A stretch of DNA of 49,902 nucleotides, taken from the NCBI GenBank assembly GCA_015657535.1, contig JADHZB010001678.1, forward strand, positions 3,018 to 52,919. The letters run 5' to 3'. Under the pieces are notes generated by a model that saw only the letters and a list, made by a program, of their open reading frames with translations, did not search any database and was not told the origin of the DNA. This stretch comes from Nephromyces sp. MM_2019. Lineage: Eukaryota > Apicomplexa > Aconoidasida > Nephromycida. Below, piece by piece: positions 33,860 to 46,503 of this stretch. Position numbers and translations under genes: made by a program. Position 1 is the first letter of the stretch; every line of letters begins with the position of its first letter.

Positions 33860-34540
33860 ATAACTCGCAAAGACCCCTAAAAATCACTACATATATTCCG
33901 GTGTAGCACAAAACTAAGCTTCTACACACACCAAAACCTTTGCGCTAACAAGTTAAACGCGTTTTGCCCTTTTTTTTTCTGGTTAACTACATGTATACAG
34001 CCTATGCTCACAAATCTAGCTTTTATTTCAGCTTCTTAGTTTGGAAGACTGCCTCCTTATTTAGAAGAAAACAATACTAATAAGAATGAGATACTAATTA
34101 CTGGCAATCTTAATTCAAAGTATATTTTTGAACAGCAGTTTGATGTTTTTCAATTTTATGCTCTTGTGCATCTCTTAAAACGCCATGTAATTCCATATCC
34201 TGTAATAGGACTCTTTTAGTTTCTGCATATTTGAAATCATTTATAATATGCGCTGGACCTTGCCGTCACAGGGGGAAAAGGAGGCATCCGAATTTCGCAT
34301 TATACCTCTTTTGCCTTTATTTTTTCATGCATTAGAGCACCGCAAAGTCGAAAAAATTGCATTTTTTGCAACTGCCGCGGATAAGGTTGGGCTGGGAGAT
34401 GGAAATAAAGAACTCAAAAAACTGGAGAAAGTCTACTTTTGAACCGTAAGCTGCCCGAGTTAACAGGTTTTGCAACGTATATAGCAGAAAGCTTCGTGAT
34501 TGGTGGTAACTGGTGTCGGAAGTTGCTAAAAATCTTTTAA
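33860..34540. other. No firm gene; weak plus-strand ORF 34248-34442
   Basis: A 64-residue plus-strand ORF (MRWTLPSQGEKEASEF..., with HRKVEKIAFFATAADKVG) starts at 34248. It is not repeat-driven, but has no recognisable domain or splice support. Confidence 0.25.
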
Positions 34541-34548
34541 ATTCAAAG

Positions 34549-34674
34549 AGGCTCTACAAATAATACGCAAAACGCTCCGGGGAACCGTACTTCCAGGAAG
34601 AATTATCATTGATTTTACGTGGAAATGCACACGCTTTGGAGCAATAAAACGTGTAGACAGGGATGAGGGTTGAA
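34549..34674 (+). CDS. Possible RRM C-terminal fragment
   Basis: The plus-strand frame reads EALQIIRKTLRGTVLPGRII, then IDFTW and FGAIKRVDRDEG before a stop. The pattern EAL...L.GT.L.GR.I.ID resembles the last helix and strand of an RNA-recognition motif, such as that of the small cap-binding subunit. The RNP1 and RNP2 motifs that should precede it were not found upstream, so this may be a pseudogene fragment or chance. The minus strand is also open here. Confidence 0.2.
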
Positions 34675-34679
34675 GCAGG

Positions 34680-35078
34680 GGGAAGCAGGGGCAGGTTGAA
34701 GCAGTATGTCCGAGATCCCAAAACAACCAAAAATCGCAAAAAATATAATCTCCGGAATAACAAACCACATAAAAGACGCAAACGCATAATGCAGGGCAAC
34801 TTTTCACTTAGTTTGTGACAAAAACACCCAGAAATAACCCGGTAAGTCAACTTATCCATCATTCACAGCCAAGCATCACACCAGCACCCAACATAAGAAA
34901 AACCGGCTAAAAAAGCATATCTTACCGTCGTGAGACACAGCAAGTACCACATTTTGCACTTATCCCAAAAGGTTAAAGCCCTCAAACCCACAGTAGATGA
35001 TACTGTACATACACCCATTCCTCAAAACTTCCATCGAGACCGAAACAAAGGCAAGATATTTTACTACAGAAAACTTCA
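34680..35078. other. No firm gene
   Basis: Downstream of the large gene. On the minus strand, short open pieces (KISCLCFGLDGSFEE near 35035 and QNVVLAVSHDG near 34940, the latter ending at a good GTAAGA donor) look WD-repeat-like but are too short to accept. Confidence 0.25.
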
Positions 35079-38000
35079 TCAAACTAGTTTTTGGCACACA
35101 CCTAAAAGGCAGAAAACAAGCCAAGAAATGTACCTCTTTTCTCTGACTTTAAATTCAGTATATCGGCAAGAAAACCCGGTTGTAACTCTAAAAACGAACA
35201 AATTCTGACAGCAACTTTGCCAATTCATTTTTATACTAGATTCTGTAGACGCAATATATATATCTCTTTGGGTATATATTATCAAATTATTCATAACATT
35301 TCGGCATATGATGCCCTTCTTGTATTACCAATGCATTCCCATTGAATAGACTATAGGGTTCTGCTCATATCTCTTCAATTAAATCCGCTTAAGCTGCCAA
35401 ATCAATTCAAAATCTCTGCAGATTTACTACTTCGCTGCTACTACTCCTGCCATTTTAAAAAACTCACCAACTCTATCAGCTCTAGTAGCATTACCGTATG
35501 TGGTTCTACAGTGTGTGTATTACTGCTGGGGATCATCAACGCTCGGCTGCTGCAATGAATGCTTAAAGTTTCTAACCTAATTCAGTTAGCAGACCAGGAA
35601 AATTGCCTCGTTCTTCCTTCAGTGTGTGCGCCTCATTCTCCCCTCATTCTCGTCAAGCTTGAGAATGATTCTGGATTCGAGGGTAAATATACAGCAAATT
35701 GATAACCTCCTTCCTAAGAGGCTTATTTCCAGCAAATTTTTCCTCTGAAACTTCATCCCACAGCAACTTATCTATTTGCTTTTTAGGCAGCTTTCGTGAA
35801 GAGCCGACGCTCCCCTTCTTGCTAAATTTTTCCAACTCTTTACAAAGTGGAATTATATCTTTTTGTGGAGGAGAGTTAGCCTCTTGCTCCTCGATAGTTC
35901 CCTTAGAGCCTTTGAGACTCAGCTGCACCAATCCTTCATCACTGACGAAGCCGGCGGGAACATTCTCTACATTGAGGCGTCTTGACCTCCTAAAGCTGCC
36001 AAAACTAGCTGCAAGGTCTTCCATCGAAGCGTTTTCACCAAATGAACCTCCGGCTGTTGAAGGAGAAGCGTTCAAACTTATTCCTGCACTAACAGGTGCT
36101 GAAGAAACTCTTGCTGCCTCTTGAGATTTCGGCAAGGCTTGTTTAAGGATGGTTCTCAGTGGAAGATCCTCAAGCTTTTTTCCACCTAAAGAAAACCCTC
36201 GTTTTTTTGCACCATCATGGGACTGTTGCTTCATATTTTCTGCCTTTTTGGACTTTGAAAGTTCACCCTCATGACGACTGGCAGAATAAACAGAGTCACG
36301 CCCTTTCAAAGGTTGTAGCCCCTCCGTCAGTTCTCCAGGCGGAAGCGCCCTGCGTGCATAGTGTAGTTCCTCTTCCCCAGATGATGGAGGCAAGGGAGAA
36401 GAGTGAGAAGACATAGACGAAGAGGAGGAACGGGGCGATTCAGAAGACTCCTTTTTGAGGGCTAAAGTATGGCTAATCCTCTGCTTCTTTGAGGATGACG
36501 CCTTGGTAGTATCTTCCTTCATCTTTTTATGAATGTGAGAAATCGCATCTTCCGCTAAGGGCACCTCGTCATCAGCATTTGTAAACAGACTTGGAGCACT
36601 CGAATATCCTACACGCTTCTTCTTCTTCTTCTTTTGGCGATTAACCTCATGCAGTGGATCATAAGGCAAACGATCACTCCCATGCATATCTTCAGCATCC
36701 GAATCTCTCCTCAAATTTGCAGTTTTAAGCCCTTTTGAAGACTCTGCAGGGCCAGCGACTCCCCCCCCATCGCCTCTTTTGTTGGCATCAGAAGCTTGAT
36801 CCAATAGAGAATCTCCAAAAACCTCGTGATTCGCCCCAGTTTTTTGTTTATGCTCAGAAACTGGTCGACTGATTGAGCAAGTGTGAGCTGAGGCATCTCT
36901 TGCGATATCTTTTGTTTCAACTTGTGTGTGATCTCTTAAAAACTCTGTTTCTGCTTTTCCTTCCGGAAAAAATGTCTTTTTTTCGGAAGAAAAATTCGTT
37001 TTCATACCTCCTTTTCTTACTAATGAAGAAACTGTATCTTTCACCGAAAAGCTCTCATCACCAAGAACTGCTGCTTTTGAAGATGTACCCTTGGTAGTAG
37101 AGCCGCTTTTAGCCAAGCTAGGCTTACCTTCAAGCTCCATACGCTTCACTTTTTGAGCTGCTTTTTTCCTTAGTTTCTTGATTGGCTTGAGAACAGACGG
37201 TCCACCCTGCTTCTTCAATGCTTCTGCTGCAAAAAGAATCTTTTGTTTCTTGAGTTTTTCTTGAGCAGCACTTATCTTTTGTTTCTTCTTCTTTCTATTC
37301 TTAAAACTACTGTAGGAAGTTTCTCCTCTCCCTTCTGACGAAGATGAATCAGAAGATGAAACAGAGGAAGAATCAGAATGGCTCCGATACTTTCTTAAAC
37401 TGTGGGAACTTGTGGATTTCTTGTTTGCTTTTTTTTCATTCTCCACAGTTTGGCTATCAGATACATCAGATGATGAAGCATTCCCGTCGCTGCTGTCATC
37501 TTCATTGCTAGAATCACTAGAAATTGAAGAATTGCTCGATAAAGAGTAGTCTGAGGAGGCAAACTGCGAGTGCATTTCCTTATCAGCTAAGCGAGACGCA
37601 GGTAAAAGCCCGTTAGGATGAAGCAGGCGGTCAGTTTGTGATTTCAGACTGCCTGAAACGAGCTTCTCAGTAGGCTTACCTGAACTCCAAGCAGGTGCTA
37701 CATAAGCTGCAGAGCTACCTACAGCTGACTCGTCAGCAGCTTCTGACTTCTTGTCATAAGCAGGCGGGTGGAGTTGGTTTGTGTGAAGCGAATTTTTTGT
37801 TGCCAGTAAAGAGCTGGAGATAAAAGTAGATGCCTCTCTAGAGCTAGAGGCTAGTAAACTAGATGCGTGCTGGTGCGTGTCCGAGGTATAAGTTAGACTA
37901 AAGCCTGAGTTCTGGGCTGAAAAACTGCCTGTTTCCTGATACTTTTCACCTTTTTCCGGCATTTTGCGTTGAGAGGTAGATTGCACGGAGGCTGAAGATT

Positions 38001-41000
38001 GAGTAGTGATGTCTCCTCTACCTAAATTGGAAATCTTCATGAGATCATACTGCTTTTGTAAGCTGGGAGCAACGGGATCTCTGGCTGTAAAGACTCCCTC
38101 CTTCCTGCTGCTTGCCAGAATCTCAGCAGAAGATGAGTTTTCAGGAATAAAATCATTCTTCATCCCCTCCAATAGGCTCGGAGCAACTCCCTTTACATAA
38201 ACTATCTTGCTAGCCACTTGCTTCTGAGATAACTTCGGTATAATCTTCGCTCTCACCCATTTCTGTAAGCAGCGTACAACCACGCACACAGATGCAATAG
38301 AGTCTGATATACTGAAAAACACAGTTTGTTTTCCTTCAGTTCCAGTGAAAGACACACACAGATATGAAACTCTCTCTGCTTTATCGTGACACACACACAA
38401 ATGCAATAATCTCCCTGCTTTAGCGTAAAACGACGACTAGCACACAACAGAGAAAAGAAAAGAGTTACCTGCCAGCTCAAGCAAGGCTAAATGGACGACA
38501 CAGAGTGATAAAGTACAGAAAAAACCTCCACCTCCTATTTGAATCGTTGTGAAAGCACACATTTTGACACGAGAAAAATCTATTGTATAGGCATGTGTGC
38601 AAGAGTCTTCTTGCAGGTAAGACTACTACTTAAAAACTAAGTTAAAACATCAGCTAAACGCAAAAAACCTCGTATTTCTTGCAAGGTGAAAGCAATATTT
38701 ACACCAGGATTTTCAAATCAAAACATTAGCCTATAAATTCCGGAAAAAGAAGCAAAAAAACACACACATGCAACTCTAGCACACAAAACTTATATATGCT
38801 AAAAAACCACGGGGTTTCATCTCCATACATCGCCAAAAAAAACAGTCAAAACCCACCGAATCCCACTGTTTCACGCACACAGCGATTCTCACTAACCATC
38901 ATAGCCGTATCCAACGATATCGCTGGCAAAAAGAAGCCGTGAAACTTCATCATCCATGCATCAATCAGCTGCCCACTACACAAGTAGAAAGTTTTTCTGC
39001 TAGAAAAAAAGCTCACAATCGGATCAAAGCTTTCTAGTGTTATATCCATATATGAAGCAAGTCTTTCGTGAGTAGCATGGCAACCCATACTACGACTAAT
39101 CGCAGTTGCAGCAGCTTCATCATTCCCACTTTTTCTGGCAACATCTTCATCATTCCCAGCTTTTCCTGCAGAAATTTCTCCTTCATTTGAGTTTTTCCCA
39201 GAATTGGAGGCTTCTTTTAGCTTAAAATCCATTCTCTTACATAACATATCGATACAACCTCGTTCTTCATCGTTAAGCTCAGTCATATACGGAAAAATAA
39301 ACCTGTAGCTACTAACTACCGGTTGTTCTCCACACACAAAACCCTTCATTGTAGATGAAGTTGAGTTGAGTTTCGCAGAACCTTGCTTCTTCACACCACC
39401 AAAGCTGTTAAGTCCCCCAGATGAAGCACAAATGTTAGGAGAAACAGCGAAATTTCCAGATTCTTCAGCATTCATAACCTTCTCTCTCCCTAAACTATCA
39501 GGTTTGCTACGCTTTGCATCTTCGCTCCTTCCTCCCTCCAATACAACATCATCATGAAGGCCTTCAACACCCTCTCGACCCGAAGTTTTCCATTTTAAGT
39601 CGGAAAACAGCTTCTCAGGAGCCAGTTGAAGCTTTTCAATCATCACTTCAGACTTCATCTCCCTCTGCTCTTCAAGAGGCTGGAAGAAGCACGCCAAACC
39701 TTCTGCAAACACCCGAAGACCCAGGGGGTCTGGAGCAAACTTGATGGAGTTTCCAAAGAGCTGAAAGACTGTTGAGCAAGAATTTATCCAAAACTCTAAA
39801 GCAGAGCTTTCATCGACGAATTCGAGTAGCCCCAATCCCGGAGGGAGTATAGTGGTAGAGGAGATGATAGCTGAAGACAAGGGCTTTCTGCTGATTGAAG
39901 CAGCAACAGCAGTGCTCTTTATATTCGCAGGTTGAAGCTCAATGGATGGATCTTTTCGGGTTTCCGGGAAATCGCTAGATGGGAGGTGGGGGAGGGGTTT
40001 TTGGGAGGAAAAAGCCCCTATTCCTCCAGCATCTGAGCCAGTTACTCCATAACAACCCACGCGGGGGTTGTGTGTGTCAGCCAAAAGCGCCGACTCTCCT
40101 CTCAAGCCGTCGGTTTCTTCTACCTCCTCTTCTCGTTGTTGCTGAAAAAAAACTGCTCTCTCAGAATGCTCTTTAAGAGTCTTTGTTTGATGATTTGGAG
40201 AAGCTTTTTCTCGTATTTGGTGAGGAAGATTCGTATCATACTGACCAGCATTTTTAAAGGAAATGCCGGCATCTTTCCCGTAGCCTTGCCTACGGTTGAG
40301 TATTAGCTTAGGAAAGATGGTAGGCAAGCCATTCACGGATCTTTCTTTATCTCCAAAAAGTACTTGAAGGCCTTTGATACCATACAATTTGAGAATATCG
40401 CTCCTTTCTTCCACATCTTGACAAGTAGCAGACTCTCCTGTCGGCGTCTGCTTTCGCCAAAAACTGCTTCCACCAAAACCATTTGAGATATTCGGTGATT
40501 GTAAGCCACTCACTACGTTCGAAGATTGCTGCTTCTCTCCTGAAGATGCTTTTCCAGCAGTAAAAACCTCGGGATTTTCATCTAAGCGATACCCACGATG
40601 ATGAGGAGAAAAGCCACCTACCTTCTCCTGGGTACTGCCATCTCCAAAGGAGGCGAAAAGCTCCTCATCATCTTCACATGAACAGGGAATCATATTCCTG
40701 TAGGTATCAACTAACATCTCCAGCAGATAGGCAGGTGAGATAGACCTAGGCAAACCAATCACCAGCAGAATCGTAGAGCCCTTTATCCAATTTTCACTCT
40801 CTACAGCAGGCCTTGGGAGAGCTAAGGCGCCATTCAGTCGCTCTAACGGAGTTTTCCATAACATTGAGGGGCCGCTGGTGGATTTTATAAATACACCACC
40901 TTCTTCCCAACCACTCCGCTCAATTCCTCCTTCTTCCTGATCTTCTTTCAAAGAACTCTCATCAAATATCGGCGAAAAAAGGCCAACATCTATCCGCTCA

Positions 41001-44000
41001 TTGAAAGGTAAAGATATGATATCAAACTTCAGCGAGCTCTCCTGACTAACCTGAGCCTTCATAGAGAGAGTAGAGCTTAGCTCATCCTTGCGAGGTAACC
41101 TAGGGTCTAGCTCCTGCATATAGAAACACGAGTTTGGTACGCTCAGATGAGTTATTCCTTCACCCTTTGACTTTGATTTCCTGGAGGTAGGCTGATCGGC
41201 TGACGGACTCTCTAGATGATGCCTTCCAGGAGATAACAGCTGTTGGCTGGGGGGAGATAAGACCATCTTCCCCCTTACAGCTTTCCCCTCAGCTACAGTA
41301 GCGTTACTCCCCAGAGAGGGGCCGGTAGCTCCTGGAAGACCCACCATTGGCTTGCTACCACCACCATGCACACCAACTTGCAGTAGAGAAGGATGAAGAA
41401 TATGATGCGCAGCTTGAAAAGAGCTCCAGTTCTGAGCTTCTCTCCCACTTAGCTGACTCAGCTGGGCTGCTGTAGAAGCAAAGGAAGGTGGAGGAGGTGG
41501 TGGAGGGGGGTGTTTAACCTGAGCACCACCCCCCTGATTTCCTCCCGACAAGTGCTCATCTTCAGTAGCTTGAGATACCTGCTGTGGCTGGTGCATCATG
41601 TGTGTGTATGCAGGTGTTGATTGGATTTTGGTGGTTTGAGTGGCTACTCTGGTGGGTGTAGAGGCACTAAAAACATCTTGATTGCTGCTATTGAAGATGT
41701 TGGGTAACACGCCAGCTTCGCACACAACAGGACCTCCGGTAGTAGTAGTAGTAGTATTGCGGGGAGTAGCATGTATTGCTGGAACAAACGGTAAACCACT
41801 CCTCCCCCCAGAACTCCTTAAAAGATGAAGCTGCTGCTGATTTTGCACCGTATTGTTCATCATCATTGGATACACCCCATCACCCCCCCTATAAAGCCCT
41901 AGCGGTTGCTGTAGCTCAGCAGAGAACCCCATAGGAGGTAGAGAGCGCTGGAGAGGGCTGCTTTGGCTGAGATTTGCGTGCAAATTTGCCTTGTGTTCCA
42001 CCATCATACTCACCGAGATGTTGTGCCCAACCATCTGTGTATGTGCAGTATCCAGTGCTTGATTGAAATTCGGGTAGGGTCGGAGTATGGGACGTGGAGA
42101 TTGCTGAGGAATCTGTTGGGGAAGATTGCTGCCGTGGACCAAAAGATGGGAGGGTGCTATCATCACTTTACTCAAGTGGGGGGGGCTTATTGCAGGTATC
42201 GGCCTATGAGGACTCAATGTAGGAAGAGGCTGATGCTGAGAAGGGGGGAACACACACCGACCTCCCATAGGGCGGGTGAGTATCATGTTGCTACTAATAA
42301 CACTCCCTCCATTGATAACTGAGCGATGAGTAGCTTCATGGCTCCTCACGCCTGACTCTTCAGTATTAGAGGCTCCACTTAACAATTCTTCCCCAATGAG
42401 GCTATGGGAAGTACCTGCCATTGAAGACGTCGCTACTGCTGAAACTGAGGAGTGAGGGCCTACGCCGAAGGAAGCAGAATACCCAGTAGCCCCAAGTGGT
42501 AAGCCTGAAGGCACTATTTGCTCCTTTCCTACCCCCTGAGGATAGACCGAGCAAGGAAAAATACCTCCTCCTACCACCCCTCCGGCAACACTAGAGGCAT
42601 TTACCCTAGGATCTATGTGTGTATTCTGCCCGGCGTTGCTTCCAGGAGGAGCTGAGCCTCTGGCTAATGGTGGAGAGCGCCCCTGCCCAAGAGAAAGCCA
42701 GGAAGCTATAGGAGGTGTGCCAGGAGGAAGAGAAGCAGGTAGAAAATGTTGAGATCCATCTGCTACCGTTTTCCAAGTACTTGAGCCTTGAAGAGGGGGT
42801 GAATTCCGCCAATCACCTCCTGAAGATTTCTCTCCACCTTCTTGCTTAGCAGGTGATACACCAGCCTCTAATACTAGCTCTCTACCAGCATTATTCAGTA
42901 GCTTCTGACTACGATGAAGGGAGGAAGAATCCTTATGCTGCTCAAAAATGGGAGAAGAGGAAGTCACGTTGAGAGGGCTGCTTGCTGGTCCTGTTCCTCT
43001 CTGTAGGGGTGGGATAAGGAAGGGCTTGTTGGTAGTGAGCTTGTGGGCTCCCAGGGGAGAGCTTTCTCGAGGATTCGTAGCGTTAGCAGATTCAAGCCCT
43101 GAAGCGAAAAAATTAAGAGTTCGGGATGGAAATTCAGGTAGGTGGGTGGGATTGGTGGTTGAGGGGATTTTTTTTGTGTGTTATGGGAATAAATCTCGGT
43201 GTGCAGCCTTCTGTGTGGGTAGCTTTGTGTGCCTCTCCATGTGTGCGTGGATCTTTTTTCCATGTGTGTGCATACATCTCGCTTTCTATGCGTGTGCATG
43301 CAGCTTCTATCACAACTTCCCCTTGTATGTACATGTTACACCTCACAAGCAGTTCAATTCCTCTACAAAACATCACTGAAGACCCACATACAAAGATGGG
43401 CATATCAACAGAGAGCGCCTTAAATGCTCACCGTCTATAACGTATAACTGCCGTGGTCTGTAAGGTGCACAGACAGGAGAGCGACTATCCACAAAACAGC
43501 GTAGTGACATACACAGGCAGCAACAATAGCACACACAATTTAATAGCAAACAGAACACACATTTACTCAAGGGGAGAATGTGACTTCAACTCCAACTGCT
43601 CCTATTAAAACAGCAAATAGAATCTGCTGCTGGCAACAGATTGGATGCACCAACAAGCCTGCTTGGTTTACCCTAAACCCTAGATGATGAAACCCTAAAT
43701 CCTAGATGATGAAACCCTAATCCCACTAAATCCCAAACCCTAAATCCTATTTTCCCTCAGAATTACCTTCGCTGACAATCTGAGACTCCCTAACGAAATG
43801 CGTACTGTTTTGGAGATGGTTTCCAGCACCCCAAACCTTGTGAAGGCCAGGCTGCTGCTGAGGCTGCTGGAGAGTGGAAGGAAAAACATTGCTAGTGCTA
43901 CGACTACTCACAGTAGAATCCTCTTTACCAGGTCGATTGATCTGCATTGAAGTTCCAGAAGAATACACAGGAAAGCTCACGTATTGATAATCACTTTTAG

Positions 44001-44610
44001 ACGCTGCACCTGCATTGGAGCTGCCAGGAAAGCTACGTGCACCGTAGGGGGAAGCTTGATGAGGAGGGAGAGATTGAGCAGCTCCTTCTTCACCAGAGTT
44101 TTGGTAGGCATTGATAAGAGACGGCTGAGCCTGTTGATGTGAATGACTGGTGGAACTTTGATAACTCAACTCATCTTGAGAGTGTGTGTGCTGGGTAACT
44201 ACGTGGTGGGTAGGTACCTTAGACAAAGATCTTCGGGGAGGAACAGATCCACCCTTTAACGAGGTGGAGTCGCATGGTGGCTGCCCCAAAATGTGGGTGC
44301 TTGCAGTAATAGAGTAGTAAGAATGGTATAAAGATGGAGTTCCCTGATGATGGCCCCCCCTGGAAGGAGAAACTGCAGACCAATGGGGGGGCATGGGTTC
44401 GCTGCTTGGCAGTTGAGGGTGCTGCTGCTGAGGCTGCTGCTGATGATGCAACTCCGCTTGATGGGGGCTCGGTCCTCCATAATGCCAGGAAGCTTCTACA
44501 CCTACTCCCCCTGAACTGCTAGCATGCGGAGTTACCGTGTGCTGTTGGGAGTACTTCCCTTTTGTGTTTCTTGAATGAGACTGCGAATGCTGTGGCTGTG
44601 TGTGATACAT
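35079..44610 (-). CDS. Very large low-complexity protein, about 2,604 aa, 8 exons
   Basis: Exons 43767-44610, 38897-43098 (4.2 kb), 38469-38486 (18 bp), 35693-38262, 35468-35549, 35329-35350 (22 bp), 35134-35187 and 35079-35101; all phases agree and they total 2,605 codons with stop. The start ATG has an in-frame stop four codons upstream. Residues 1-281 are His/Gln/Ser-rich (HHQQQPQQQHPQ). Exon 2 is Pro/Ser/Gly-rich with a PPPPPPPP tract. GSTILLVIGLPRSISPAYLL (about residue 1057) and GLGLLEFVDESSALEFWI (about 1370) resemble the RNP2 and RNP1 strands of an RRM split by a 300-residue insert. Exon 4 is Ser/Lys-rich with KKKKKKR nuclear-localisation-like runs. The C-terminus, LRKEVINLLSRALMIP and HTVMLLELIEL, resembles a small helical fold such as a TAF-type histone fold. 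Likely a nuclear regulator; no family name is justified. The last four small exons are less certain. Confidence 0.65.
43671..43747. repeat. Interstitial telomere-like AAACCCTA repeats
   Basis: Within 77 bp there are six AACCCTA/AAATCC-type words (CCCTAAACCCTAGATGATG, AAACCCTAAATCCTAGATGA, AAACCCTAATCCC, AAACCCTAAATCC). They are separated by GATGATG spacers and lie in the first intron of the large minus-strand gene, just beyond its 5' splice site. The strand of the gene carries TTTAGGG. Confidence 0.75.
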
Positions 44611-45780
44611 CCTATTTGCTTAGCCGCCGCCTTGATGAAGCCCGCTGTGTTATATACTCCGGAGCGGCACACAATGATACATAGTCCATGTGTCTGAAAA
44701 GCAGAAAAGATATGATGAAGACGAGGGTATATAGGGGAGTGTACAATCAGTGTATATACACTCATTGCAAGGGGTGAAAAAGTGAAAAATCTTTTGGAAG
44801 CTTGCAATCAGCCATTCTTTTGGGTCTAAAACCAAACGGTTGGTAGGCTACACATCAAACTAGGAGGAAGAAGCACCTTTAGACCGTATTGCATGTAGGT
44901 TATACATCAAGTTAGGGAACATTAGCACATCTGCAATTTACGAAACAACACATAAACATACTTTGCAACATAATATGCTACCTGCTCATAAAAGAGTACC
45001 ATTTTTGTGAAGATTGTACTCAAAAATAGCACCTTTACGCCGCAGTTTATCAGCGTCACACAGCTTCCAAATGATCAACTTTCATGCCGGAAAAAATTCA
45101 GGAAAAGAAGCTTTGCAAATACAAGTAAACAACAAAATAGCAGACACACACGAAAGACATGAAAAAGATGCAAAAAAAGTATAAAAAACGGCAAAAGAAT
45201 GAAATTTTATAAAAATTTCGCCAGAAATTTGTGAGGAAATTACGAGAGATTTCATGCATTTCTTACAGTTTGAATCAGCCCTCTGAATCTTTACATAAAA
45301 CATTTTTTTCTGAGCTATTAAAGACAAACACGCTACCATTTTGGGAGCCTGGAGAAGAAGATAAAGGGAATGAAGGAAGCGCTAGGCTCAGAGCTTGGGT
45401 AATATGCAGCCATTAAGCTAAACTGAGACGATTTTTCAAAGCGAAGATACTATGAGTGTGTTTCGGGAGCGATTCATACATTTTACGGTCAAAATGAAGC
45501 AAAAAAGGCAGAAAGTTACGAAATATCACAGCTTAGGATCTAGAGTGAATGTGTGCGAGAGGATGATTTGAAGATACTATATAGGAGTGTGTGCGAGATG
45601 TGTTGGCTACTTCACAACTCGAAAGAAAAGATACTTAACCCCCTCCACATACATATTATAGGGAATGACGAGTTTACTGCCACCAAAAAAAAACACACAT
45701 TAACACTCGCACACATCAACATACACATCAACACACACACACCAACACACATCAAGATAAATCAAAATGTACCAACATAG
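44611..45780. other. Upstream region of the large gene, no gene seen
   Basis: A short direct repeat, GGTAGGCTACACATCAA and GTAGGTTATACATCAA, lies about 55 bp apart near 44845-44905. No exon is supported. The promoter of the large gene should lie in the first few hundred bases. Confidence 0.35.
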
Positions 45781-45860
45781 ACACAACAACACTCACACAT
45801 CAACACTCACACATCAACACTCACACATCAACACATACCAAAATACTCAAACACTCACAC
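45781..45860. repeat. 16-bp tandem repeat ACACTCACACATCAAC
   Basis: About four copies, continuing CA-rich sequence from 45690. Confidence 0.8.
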
Positions 45861-45899
45861 CAACACAGTTTCCCGCACGAATCACATGCTAATCGCTAG

Positions 45900-46503
45900 T
45901 GACCAAATCACAACTTCAAGCCCAAAGACTTTGCTGTGTAGATCAGCTCAAAAAAAATGGATTTACTGTTTTCCAACTGCTGAGTAAACCCTTCCCCTTC
46001 TTGATACATTCAGCTATACCACTCTCTCAGCACAAAGCTGCATGTACACCTAACATAGAAGAAATCACCTACACCACCCCAAACTATTTGTTTACGATTT
46101 TCACACACAAAAGAAGCATTTTCCTGCAAAAATCACAATTTTTTCAGATTTCACATACAAAAATTGATTCCACAAGCGGCAAATTCCTAAAAGCAACAGG
46201 AAATGAACAAACAACTTAAATTTTCTACAGAGAAGCGGCTTACGCAAAGGTGTGCAAGTCACGGAAAAACTAGAGTCCATTTATAGAGAAGGAAGATATA
46301 CGTTTGCTCGCTGCATTTCTTCCCATCAAGAAGAGGAGGGAAAAAGTACTCTCAAAACTGCAATCATAATATTTCAAAGGCTACAAAGCCAATACGGCTG
46401 AATGGGGTCCTTTGCTGTTCTCAATGACTTTAGCTATATTTGGAAGCTTAGAGGAGAGTAGAGCATGAACATGTTCATAACTGCAAAAAGCTGCAGTTTT
46501 TTT
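45900..46503 (-). CDS. Exons of an unidentified minus-strand gene
   Basis: The exon 46396-46503 opens after TTGGAAATCTTCCAG, ends before GTATTG, is exactly 36 codons and reads SYEHVHALLSSKLPNIAKVI then ENSKGPHSA. Downstream on the minus strand several short segments have good acceptors and plausible donors: GAATTTGCCGCTTG after TTGCTTTTAG near 46195, GAAAATGCTTCTTTT after TTTTTGCAG near 46125, and GTGTACATGCAGCTT after CTATGTTAG near 46050. These suggest a run of micro-exons. Function unknown; no start or stop was placed. Confidence 0.4.

Noticed and set aside
34925..35060. WD-repeat-like peptides on the minus strand
   Set aside because: Only two pieces of about 11-15 residues, no propeller pattern around them, and partial overlap with the end region of the large gene.
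35699..37097. Plus-strand ORFs opposite the large gene (also 39366-40306, 41963-42322, 42948-43440)
   Set aside because: Antisense shadows of a long minus-strand coding exon, with no start or splice support.
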